Source: Tetrahymena thermophila SB210
Lineage: Eukaryota > Ciliophora > Oligohymenophorea > Hymenostomatida > Tetrahymenidae
Direction: 5' to 3'
Length of the DNA stretch: 64,000 bases
NCBI RefSeq assembly: GCF_000189635.1
Contig: NW_002476425.1
Span: 248,001-312,000, forward strand
Shown: piece by piece, positions 53,606 to 64,000 of the stretch
Layout: each line of letters starts with the position of its first letter
Position numbering within the stretch: position 1 is the first letter of the stretch
Made by a program: the position numbers and the translations under genes
The notes under the pieces: generated by a model
The model's database searches: none
The model's input: the letters and a program-made list of their open reading frames with translations, nothing else
What the model was told of the DNA's origin: nothing

Positions 53606-55415
53606 CTTAAATTATTGCAAAAAAAAATCCCTTTTTATTAATTTTCAAAAAAACATTCAAAAAGCTAAACAAATTCAAAACACTATTTTTAATAAAAATT
53701 TTGCTATTCCACCAAACAAAGCAAAACACCTATTTTATTTGTTCACTTTTTTATTGAAACCTAAGCAAACAAAAATTAATCTATCAATTCATATCAAACA
53801 TCAATGGGTTTGTATAAAAATGCTCCTTTTCATTTCTTCTTCCTTACAAATTTATAATAAATTGCTATATTTTAACCTTTCCTGTATTTATATTCTTTTC
53901 CCTATTTTTATTACGATTACCGCTAACTTAATAGCTTATTTTCTGCATTTTAATTTTAAAATCTATCTGTAATTATTTCTTAATATAAATGCTATTAATG
54001 TCTCTCCAAAATAAAGAAAATCAAAAATATGAAGTGTAAATTTTGAAATATTTATTTGCTTATTCATAGCAATCATACTGGAGATGAGCTTGCTATTCAA
54101 ATTTCAAAAAAAAAACTATGCTTAAAGTAAAATTCTTAAAAAATTAATGTCTTTTTTGTCTCCAAGTTAAAAAGGAGATATTGAGTTATAATAAATAGTG
54201 TAGCTAATTGAATAAAAATAGAATAACAAAAATATAAAAATAATATTGATACATTAGAGTAGTTAATACTCACACACATATCAACTCCTCTTTTGTTTAT
54301 AATTATATAGTTTTCTTTTTAATTTAAGCAAATTCGTATTTCCCCCAAGTTTTTATGCATATTTATGATCCAAAAAATAAACCATTATTATTATGCATAT
54401 TTATTTTGGTAAGTATAAATTCTCAGCCAAGTAAATACCTTTGAATACTTAATTGACGAATACACTGAAAAAAAAAAATCAAGCTAAAATTTAAATAATC
54501 TTTCTTAGCTTTTTTTAAGATTAATTGATTGATTTTCTTAATATTTAATAAATAAATAACGAAACATACTCCACCACTCCACTGGCAAAAATTAATTATA
54601 ATTATTGTTATAATTTCTTTTCATATTACACTTTTATTCTGAATTCAAAAGCCAAAAAAGACAATTAACTTTTTATGTCCTTTTAAAGCGTCATAAAAAA
54701 CTTTTATGCCAAATTTCTTGTTAATTTTAAAATCAAATAACTTCTATAATCCAAAATAAAAACTATTATTTTTATAAAAAAGATATTATCAAACAATACA
54801 AATTTTGATGAAATATTTACTTTAAATGGATTGTAATCTGTCTTCAAAATATAAACTAAGTTAAATTTCTTTTTGCACTTAATAATTAATCCTTACTTTG
54901 CTTCTCTAAAAGCTATTTATTTGATCATTTTTTTGTTTGCAATAGTTTAAATAAATTTATTCTTAAAAGAAATCATATAATTAATTACATTTAATCTTAC
55001 AATGAAAATAAATTTTTAAAATCTAAGTAATTTATTTTTTTAAATCTTTTTTTTATTCTATTAAGGATTGATACCATTTATAATGTTTAATTAAAATCAT
55101 GTTTATAAGTGTAGTAGGTAGACCTCAATGAAAAAAAATTAAGTAAATATTGATGCAGATTTGAAAATCTACTCTAAATTTAATGAAAAAATTAAGTACA
55201 TGAAATGATTAATATGATTTGAAAATCTATTATAATAAAATTTTCATAAAATGATTCTAAAATAAAAAAGTCTACTTAATATATGAGGATTTGCAGTATT
55301 TACAAATTAATAAATAAAATTGCTAATTTTTTTAGATAGATAGAAATTAATCTCAGACAAAATTTAAATACAAAGAATAAAACAAACTTAATGTTTAAAT
55401 TCAAATTATAATTTA
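53606..55415. other. gene-poor stretch
   Basis: AT-rich with poly-A and poly-T; may hide small upstream exons of the 53350-53605 gene (both on minus). The 77-residue standard-code frame at 53739-53972 (plus) is hydrophobic T-rich sequence without other support. Confidence 0.4.
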
Positions 55416-57719
55416 TCATGAATAATCTTTTTTCACCAGTTTCTTTTAATTTTTCAAAGCTACTGATTCTCTATCTTTACTCTTTTATTTCTCTGGATAC
55501 TAAAATTTTATTTACAAAAATTATATTTAAAAATAAAAATTTTTTTAGCTAATAATAAATTCATTATTTTATTTATTTACTTTTTAATTACATCTATTTG
55601 GTTCATCTTCTTACTCACTTTCTTAGCTATCTTTATCATTCACAGACTCTTCATCTAATTTATTTTCATTATATGAATAGATCATGTAATTGCTTTCATC
55701 ACTGTTTTAATCTTCGTCATAGCTATTTTAATCATCATTATCCGATTCTTCATTTTCTGAAGAGCTATCACTTTCTTATTAGGGAAAATACTATTTATAA
55801 TATTTTCCATACTATTATTTTCTATATTATTTCTATTTCTTTTTGTGATTCTTATATGTTTCATCTTTATTGGTATATGGCTACTAAAATGTATCAGTTG
55901 AATTATAAATAAATCCATTTTTAAACATATCAATAGATAGTTTAATCCCTTCGGTTTACATTTTAAATAAAATCTAAGGAAGTCTAAATGTATTTAGTTT
56001 TTTAGTACGAAAAAGCATAACATCTTCTTCATATATTTCTTGCTCACAATTACAAGATGCAAAATTAATTGAATTTTAGATATTGAGTTGGTTAGAAAAT
56101 ATTATCTTACCTGAAGATAAACCATTTCGCTCATTATTTGAATTTAATTCGGTTTTAATTTCATCAAGATTAATTTTAATCAAATTATCAAATATCAAAA
56201 CAGAATTTTAATTCAAAATATTTTTTAAATTTTTAACTGCATTTATTTTTTCTATTTTAAATAATTACTTTGCCTATGTCATATCATCTTTATGTAGAAG
56301 ACCACATCCACATTAGTAAAAAGTAAAATTCTCACAGAGGGTTTTGGGAACATAATCTTCTAAATCTTATAAAAATTGGGCTCTGCTTTCTGTTATCTCT
56401 TCATCTTCAAAATTTTATTGGTTAACAATATCAAAAATAAATTTATCTATTTCTTCTTCATTTTTTGAGTTGTCAATATTTTTGATAAGTTTTGTCTAAA
56501 TTTTAATATTTTTAAGACTATACACTTTACCACTAAAGTAATCTAATACAATCAAAGTGCCAATTAGTTCTAATGGGACATATAGAGGAAACCAGTAATA
56601 ATTACCATCCGTCACATATACTATATCTAGATTTCTTTTAAATAAGTAAACTTTTTTTAGTTCTTCTTTTTCATCTGGAATATTGTATCTCATTTTTACA
56701 CATTTATTAAACAAATCTGCAGAATATTATTGCTAATCAATCTCTTTAGTCATATAACAAGCCATATTAAACATCTATGCTACTTTTTCATTATAATTCA
56801 ATCCATCTATTTTGTAAATTAATTCTGTTCTAATGAATATCTTATTATTATCAAAATAAGCATTTCCTTCATGCTAAAGTTATTAGTCGAAAATTATGCA
56901 GCTGTTTTCTGATATTTTTTTGAATGAGATGTTTTCAATCGCTAAAGGAGGTTATTCGTTTTAAACTTCTTTGTTTCCTGTTAAGTAAATAAGCATAGTA
57001 TATTTAGAGTACAATCCTTATGATTTGTCTGCAAATGGAGTGTCATAATGAGATTTGAATTTTTTATCTCCTGGTGCGAAATTGTTTAGTCTAAATACAT
57101 TATTGACCTTCATAAATTATTTTTTGTCAAAAAAATTGCTCTTTTCAATCATTTCTGTTAAACAATAAGACAATTAATTTGAGTGAAAAATCAATCTTTT
57201 TCCTCCTCTCTGTGTAGCATTTAAAGGCTGTGTATAGTAATTCAACTTATCTAATAAAAGGAGATTTTCAGTTGATCCTTAGATAATAAATGTTTAAATT
57301 TTATCTGTAACTATCTTGCTACTTTTTAACTTGAATTCTACATTACCAAAAAGGTGATCTAAGTTCAAAATATTTTCAAAATTATGATAAGAAAGATCAT
57401 CAATATTAACAAATATGACTGAATAATTGTTAATTTCGATAAAATTATTTTTATCAAGGAACTACTAAAGTAAAGAAGTCTCAATATATTTCATAACTTT
57501 CCTAGATTCTGTTGGGAATGGACTTACTTCAATATTTTATAATGTAAAGCTCTGAAGATCATCAGAAAATACTAAATCTTAATCCTCTAAATCCAAAGAA
57601 TCGAATACTAAATTTCGAGTATAATTCAACGCTTTCTATATTTTTTATTACTCAGAAAGATTGTTAAACTCCTGTTATTTTAAACTACTCATTCCAAATA
57701 AGTTTTGATTATCTTACAT
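55416..57719 (-). CDS. 2-oxoglutarate/Fe(II) dioxygenase-like protein, tandem copy 1
   Basis: Exons 55581-57719 and 55416-55499 (81-nt intron between) encode 740 residues, start MQDNQNLFGMSS. Residues about 170-310 form a prolyl-4-hydroxylase-type double-stranded beta-helix: RGGKRLIF, then SHYDTPF (His224, Asp226), LYSKYTMLIYLTG, a strand ending FDQQLQHEGNAYF (His283), and KIFIRTELIY (Arg297). His-x-Asp...His bind the iron and the Arg binds 2-oxoglutarate in the family. The substrate (protein, nucleic acid or small molecule) is not evident and there is no signal peptide. The C-terminal region carries two Cys-x-Cys pairs (YQCGCG and SCNC), then a basic Gln/Tyr-rich stretch and an acidic Ser/Asp/Glu tail. 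It is nearly identical to the two copies downstream; all three genes are intact. Confidence 0.8.
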
Positions 57720-58487
57720 TATTCTAATGATTTAATTTTTTATTAAACATTATTTAATTTATGCTTTTATGTTTATAGCAGTATTTATAGTTCAATTATA
57801 TCAGTTTTTCTGATATTTTTTATTTTCTTTTTGAAAAGCGCCAAAAAAAAAATTTCATCCACTTAAATAATAAAAAATAATTTTAGTTTTTCTTTTAATA
57901 TTTTTGAAAAGTATCAAAATATATTTATATACGTATTTACACTCAAATACGTGTAAGCAACCAAAATAGTATAATCAAATAAATAAATAACTACAATCTT
58001 AAGTTTGAAAATAAAATTTAAATTATTGATGAATGTAAAATATTTTTTTTGGATAAATTATTTGTAATAAATTAAATATGTCAATTAATAGAATTAAAAT
58101 TTTCTATTTTGATTTAAAATAGCTAATTATATCGATAGTAAAATTAAAAAGCCTCTTTATAATAATTAAATAGCTTTTATTAATATTTTGGTTTTAGTTA
58201 TTAATCAAATTTTAATTTTATTTTAATTAGAATAAACTTTATGCATTTATTTTGATGATTATAAAAAATTCTAAAAAAATAAAAAAATTATTTTTTATTT
58301 AAAAAAAATATTTTTAAAATTATCATAATATAGGTCTTAAATAGTAAATTCTTTTATATATTAAAATTTGCATATTATAAAAATTAAAAATTAATTTGCT
58401 AAATGCTTTAGATAGAAATTAGTCTGAGCCAAAATATAAATATAATTAATAAAACAAACTTAATATTTAAACTCAAGATATATTTTA
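57720..58487. other. spacer between dioxygenase copies 1 and 2
   Basis: AT-rich spacer that is itself homologous to the spacer between copies 2 and 3 (for example TATCAGTTTTTCTGATATTT and TTTGAAAAGCGCCAAAA near 57805 and 60880). It must hold the copy-1 promoter and the copy-2 3' end. Confidence 0.65.
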
Positions 58488-60791
58488 TCACGAATAATCT
58501 TTAAACACCAGTTTCTTTTAATTTTTCAAAACTTCTGATTATTTATCTTTACACTTTTATTTCTCTGGATACTAAAATTTTATTTACAAAAAATTATTTT
58601 TAAAAATAAAAAAGTAATTAAGTTAATAAAACATTTATTTATTATTAAATTTACTTACTTTTTAATTACATCTATTTGGTTCATCTTCTTACTCACTTTC
58701 TTAGCTCTCTTTATCATTCTCAGACTCATTTTCTAATTTATTTTCATTAAATGAGTAGATCATGTAATTGTTTTCATCTCCATCACTGTTTTAATCTTCA
58801 TCATAGCTATATTAATTATTGTTATCAGATTCTTCATTTTCTGAAGAGCTATCACTTTCATATTATTTACCATATTCTTTTCTATATTTTTTTCTATAGT
58901 ATTTCTCCATATTTTCCTGATTCTTGTAAGCTGCATCTTTATTGGTATATGGCTACTAAAAAGTCTCAGTTGAATAATAAATAAATCCATTTTTAAACAT
59001 ATCTATTGATAATTTAATCCCTTCGGTTTACATTTTAAATAAAATCTAAGGGAGTCTAAATGTATTTAGTTTTTTAGTATGAAAAAGCATAACATATTCT
59101 CTACTTATATCTTGCTCACAATTACAGGATGCAAAATTAATTGAATTTTAGATATTTAGTTGGTTAGAAAATATTATCTTACCTGAAGATAAACCATTTC
59201 GCTCGTTATTGGAATTTAATTCGATTTTAATTTCATCAAGATTAATTTTAATCAAATTATCAAGTATCAAAACAGAATTTTAATCCAATATATTTTTTAA
59301 ATTTTTAACTGCATTTATTTTTTCTCTGTAAAATAATTACTTTGCCTATGTCAAGGTATCTTCATATATAAGACCACATTCACATTTATAAAAAGTAAAA
59401 TTCTCACAGAGGGTTTTTGGAACATAATCTTCTAAATCTTATAAAAATTGGGCTCTGCTTTCTGTTATCTCTTCATCTTCAAAATTTTATTGGTTAACAA
59501 TATCAAAAATAAATTTATCTATTTCTTCTTCATTTTTTGAGTTGTCAATATTTTTAATAAGTTTTGTCTAAATTTTAATATTTTTAAGACTATACACTTT
59601 TCCGCTAAAGTAATCTAATACAATCAAAGTGCCAATTAATTTTAACGGGACATATAGAGGAAACCAGTAATAATTACCGTCCGTCACATAGGTTATGTCT
59701 AGATTTCTTTTCAATAAGTAAACCTTTTTTAGTTCTTCTTTTTCATCTGGAATATTGTATCTCATTTTTACACATTTATTAAACAAATCTGCAGAATATT
59801 GTTGCTAATCAATCTCTTTAGTCATATAACAAGCCATATTAAACATCTATGCTACTTTTTCATTATAATTCAATCCATCCATTTTGTAAATTAATTCTGT
59901 TCTAATGAATATCTTATTATTGTCAAAATAAGCATTTCCTTCATGCTAAAGTTATTAGTCGAAAATTATGCAGCTGTTTTCTGATATTTTTTTGAATGAG
60001 ATGTTTTCAAAGGCTAAAGGAGGTTATTTGTTTTAAGCTTCTTTGTTTCCTGTTAAGTAAATAAGCATAGTATATTTAGAGTACAATCCTAATGATTTGT
60101 CTGCAAATGGAGTGTCATAATGAGATTTGAATTTTTTATCTCCTGGTGCGAAATTGTTTAGTCTAAATACATTATTGACCTTCATAAATTATTTTTTGTC
60201 AAAAAAATTACTCCTATTAATCATTTCTGTTAAACAATAAGACAATTAATTTGAGTGAAAAATCAATCTTTTTCCTCCTCTTTGTGTAGCATTTAAAGGC
60301 TGTGTATAGTAATTCAACTTATCTAATAAAAGGAGATTTTCAGTTGATCCTTAGATAATAAATGTTTAAATTTTATCTGTAACTATCTTGCTACTTTTTA
60401 ACTTGAATTCTACATGACCAAAAAGGTGATCTAAGTTCAAAATATTTTCAAAATTATGATAAGAAAGATCATCAATATTAACAAATATGACTGAATAATT
60501 ATTAATTTCGATAAAATTATTTTTATCAAGGAACTACTAAAGTAAAGAAGTCTCAATATATTTCATAACTTTCCTAGACTCTGTTGGGAATGGACTTACT
60601 TCAATATTTTATAATGTAAAGCTCTGAAGATCATCAGAAAATACTAAATCTTAATCCTCTAAAGCCAAAGAGTCAAATACTAAATTTCGAGTATAATTCA
60701 ACGCTTTCTTTATTTTTTATTACTCAGAAAGATTGTTAAACTCCTGTTATTTTAAACTACTCATTCCAAATAAGTTTTGATTATCTTACAT
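58488..60791 (-). CDS. 2-oxoglutarate/Fe(II) dioxygenase-like protein, tandem copy 2
   Basis: Exons 58659-60791 and 58488-58571 encode 738 residues and keep the same start (MQDNQNLFGMSS), intron position and stop context as copy 1. The catalytic His-x-Asp, His and Arg are all retained. The first Cys-x-Cys pair reads YKCECG and the second SCNC. Differences from copy 1 are mostly single substitutions plus small changes in the acidic and Gln/Tyr-rich tail, where one stretch of four codons is missing. No break was seen. Position of the duplication boundary in the spacer was not determined. Confidence 0.8.
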
Positions 60792-61632
60792 TATTCAAAT
60801 GATTTACTTTTTTATTAATCAATATTTAATGAATGCTTTTATGTTATTAGAATTATTTATAGCTAAATTATATCAGTTTTTCTGATATTTTTTATTATCA
60901 TTTTGAAAAGCGCCAAAACAAAATTTACATTAATTTAAATAATAAAGGATAGTTTAATATAATATATTTGAAAATTATCAAAATAAATTTATATACTTTT
61001 ATACTTTCAAATAAGTGTAAGTAACCAAAATAATATTAGTAAATAAAAAAAATCATAACTTTGAAAATAAAAATCAAATTATTCATGAATCTAAAATATT
61101 TTTTTTTTGGATAAATTATCTGTTATAAACTAAATATATAACTTAATAAAATTAAAATTTTCTATTTTGATTTAATATAGCTGATTCTATCTAAAGAAAA
61201 ATAAAAAAACATTTTTATCATAATTAAATAGCTTTTATTCATATTTTGATTTTAGTTATTTATTAAATTTTAATTATAGATTAATTAGAATAAACTTTAT
61301 GTATTTATTGCTAATTAAGGTATTGAAATTTGAAAGCTAAGTAGCCTTCTTGCTTTTTTTATTTTAATTTGTCAGAGTTTATCTGGTAGATCTACCTGTG
61401 ATTTTATTAAAAAGAAAGGCCTTTTAATTTTTTATGAAAAACTAATTTTTTTGCTTTAAAACATTCATATTACAGGTCTAAAAAAATAAAAAAGTCTTTT
61501 TAATATATGAGGTTTTACAGTATATATATTAATACATAAAATTACTAAATGCTATAGATAGAAATTAGTTTGAGCTAAAATATAATATAATTAATAAAAT
61601 AAACTTAATGTTTAAACTCAAAATATATTTTA
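60792..61632. other. spacer between dioxygenase copies 2 and 3
   Basis: Homologous to the other spacer on its gene-proximal side, then diverging; about 90 nt longer in total spacing. Includes a stretch around 61310-61430 with no counterpart in the first spacer. Confidence 0.65.
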
Positions 61633-63947
61633 TCATGAATAATCTTTATACACCAGTTTCTTTTAATTTTTCAAAGCTTCTGATTATTTATCTTTACACT
61701 TTTATTTCTATGGATACTAAAATTTTATTTACAAAAAGTTTATTTTAAAAATAAAAAATTAACTAAGTTAATGATACATTTATTTAATTTATTTACTTTT
61801 TAATTGCATCTACTTGGCTCATCTTCTTGCTCACTTTCTTAGCTATGTTTATCATTCTCAGACTCTTTTTCTAATTTACCTTAATTATATGAGTAGATGA
61901 TGTAATTGTTTTCAATACTATTTTAATCTTCATCACTGTTATTATCTTCATCACTGTTTTAATCTTCATCACTGTTTTAATCTTCGTCACTGTTATCATC
62001 TTCATCAAAGATATTATAATCACTATTATCAGATTCTTCATTTTTTGAAGAGTTATCAATTTCTTATTTGAACTTATTCTTGTAAACTGCAGCTTTATTT
62101 GTATATGGCTACTAAAAAGTCTCAGTTGAATTATAAATAAATCCATTTTTAAACATATCAATAGATAATTTAATACCTTCTGTTTACATTTCAAATAAAA
62201 TTTAAGGAAGTCTGAATGTATTCAATTTTTTATTATGAAAAAGGATAACATCTTCTTCATCGATTTCTTGCTCACAGTTACAAGATGCAAAATTAATTGA
62301 ATTTTTGATATTTAGTTGGTTAGAGAATATTATCTTACCTGAAGATAAATCATTTTGCTAATTATTAGAATCTAATTTAATTTTAATTTCATCGATATTA
62401 ATTTTAATCAAATTATCAAATATCAAAACAGAATTTTAATTCAGAATTTTTTTTAAATTTTAAACTGCATTTTTTTTCTCTATCTTAAATAATTACTTTG
62501 CCTATGTAATGTTATCATCGTCTCTCAGACCACATCTACATTTGTAAAAAGTAAAATTCTCACATAGGGTTTTGGGAACATAATCCTCTAAATCTTATAA
62601 AAATTGGGCTCTGCTTTCTGTTATCTCTTCATCTTCAAAATTTTATTGGTTAACAATATCAAAAATAAATCTATCTATTTCTTCTTCATTTTTTGAGTTG
62701 TCAATGTTTTTAATTATTTTTGACTAAATTTTAATATTTTTAAGATTGTACACTTTTCCGTTAAAGTAATCTAAAACAATTAAAGTGCCAATTAATTCTA
62801 ATGGAACATATAGAGGAAACCAGTAATAATTACCGTCTGTCACATATACAATTTCTAGATTCCTTTTCAATAAGTAAACCTTTTTTATTTCTTCTTTTTC
62901 ATCTAGATTACTGTATCTCATTTTTACACATTTATTAAACAAATCTGCAGAATATTGTTGCTAATCAATATCTTTAGTCATATAACAAGCCATATTAAAC
63001 ATCTATGCTACTTTTTCATTATAATTCAATCCATCTATTTTGTAAATTAATTCTGTTCTAATGAATATCTTATTATTGTCAAAATAAGCATTTCCTTCAT
63101 GCTAAAGTTATTAGTCGAAAATTATGCAGCTGTTTTCTGATATTTTTTAGAATGAGATGTTTTCAATCGCTAAAGGAGGTTATTCGTTTTAAACTTTTTT
63201 GTTTCCTGTTAAGTAAATAAGCATAGTATATTTAGAGTATAATCCTTATGATATGTCTGCAAAAGGAGTGTCATAATGAGATTTGAATTTTTTATCTCCT
63301 GGAGCAAAGTTGTTTAGTCTAAACACATTATTAATCTTTATAAATTCTTTTTTATCAAAAAAATTACTCTTTTCAATCATTTCTGTTAAACAATAAGACA
63401 ATTAATTTGAGTGAAAAATTAATCTTTTTCCTCCTCTCTATGTAGCATTTAAAGGTTATGTATAGTAATTTAACTTATCTAATAAAAGAAGATTTTCAGT
63501 TGATCCTTAGATAATGAATGTTTAAATTTTGTCTGTAACTATCTTGCTACTTTTTAACTTGAATTCTACTTGATCAAAAAGGTGATCTAAGTTCAAAATA
63601 TTTTCAAAATTATGATAAGAAAGATCGTCAATATTAACAAATATGACTGAATAATTGTTAATTTCGATAAAATTATTTTTATCAAGGAACTACTAAAGTA
63701 AAGAAGTCTCAATATATTTCATTACTTTCCTAGACTCTGTTGGGAATGGACTTACTTCAATATTTTATAATGTAAAGCTCTGAAGATCATCAGAAAATAC
63801 TAAATCTTAATCTTCTAAATCCAAAGAATCAAATACTAAATTTCGAGTATAATTCAACGCTTTCTATATTTTTTATTGCTCAGAAAGATTGTTAAACTCC
63901 AGTTATTTTAAATTACTCAATCCACATAAGTTTTGATTATCTTACAT
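61633..63947 (-). CDS. 2-oxoglutarate/Fe(II) dioxygenase-like protein, tandem copy 3
   Basis: Exons 61797-63947 and 61633-61716 encode 744 residues. This is the most diverged copy (start MQDNQNLCGLSNL; first Cys pair YKCRCG), but the catalytic residues, intron position and Cys-x-Cys pairs are retained. The acidic tail contains an expanded run of a short Ser-Asp-Glu-Asp-Asn/Gln-Asn unit (61920-62040), encoded by imperfect repeats of CTTCATCACTGTTTTAAT on the plus strand. The basic Gln/Tyr-rich stretch of copies 1 and 2 is largely deleted here. The window ends 53 bases upstream of the start, so a fourth copy may follow. Confidence 0.8.
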
Positions 63948-64000
63948 TATTCTAATGATTTACTTTTTTATTAATCATTATATAATGAATGCTTTTATGT

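Larger units (their letters stand above)
55416..63947 (-). repeat. tandem array of three duplicated gene units
   Basis: Start codons lie at 57719, 60791 and 63947, giving periods of 3,072 and 3,156 bp. Both the genes and parts of the spacers are duplicated in direct orientation, which points to repeated unequal crossing-over of a unit of about 3.1 kb. Copies 1 and 2 are closer to each other than to copy 3. Confidence 0.9.

Noticed and set aside
55598..55912. Plus-strand and minus-strand short frames rich in His, Tyr and Ile within the dioxygenase array (also at 58751 and 61871)
   Set aside because: They overlap the acidic and Gln/Tyr-rich tails of the dioxygenase genes in other frames and are not conserved as proteins between the three copies.

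Overview
The window is nuclear DNA of an oligohymenophorean ciliate, most likely Tetrahymena or a close relative. It is extremely AT-rich. Every long gene reads through in-frame TAA and TAG (glutamine) and stops only at TGA. Introns are short, AT-rich and GT-AG. Standard-code ORF calls therefore chop the real genes into fragments. All coordinates below come from hand translation with TAA/TAG = Gln; no database search was possible.

Layout. 1-5640: mostly non-coding, with one isolated ankyrin-repeat exon (minus). 5641-7549: a five-exon sphingomyelin-synthase-like membrane enzyme (plus). 8698-9690: an unknown helical protein (minus). 10550-22723: a 16-exon four-domain voltage-gated calcium channel of about 3,336 residues with an E-E-E-E selectivity filter (plus). 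24039-27616: a RAP-domain protein of the mitochondrial RNA-processing type (plus). 28101-31529: a large Gln/Asn-rich protein (minus). 32486-33553: three tandem repeats of about 355 bp. 34172-39371: a large secreted or membrane protein with LVIVD-type repeats and cadherin-like domains (plus). 40155-40826: a short protein sharing its C-terminal block with the 28-31 kb protein (minus). 42298-44915: a minus-strand leucine-rich-repeat gene in which each repeat has its own exon, 11 of 12 exons being exactly 90 nt. 46576-47435 and 50150-51562: two minus-strand Gln/Asn/Ser-rich coding blocks, the first with a helix-turn-helix-like domain; they may be one gene. 53350-53605: the last exon of an unidentified minus-strand gene. 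55416-63947: three tandem minus-strand copies of a 2-oxoglutarate/Fe(II) dioxygenase gene, about 3.1 kb apart.

The genes do not form operons and no shared pathway is evident. The most unusual structures are the one-repeat-per-exon LRR gene, the dioxygenase triplet with conserved Cys-x-Cys pairs in its C-terminal region, the shared block between the 28-31 kb and 40 kb proteins, and the very long I-II linker of the calcium channel. The long gene-poor stretches (0-5.6, 31.5-34, 45-46.5, 47.4-50.1 and 51.6-55.4 kb) could be ordinary macronuclear intergenic DNA or germline-limited DNA; the sequence alone does not decide this.
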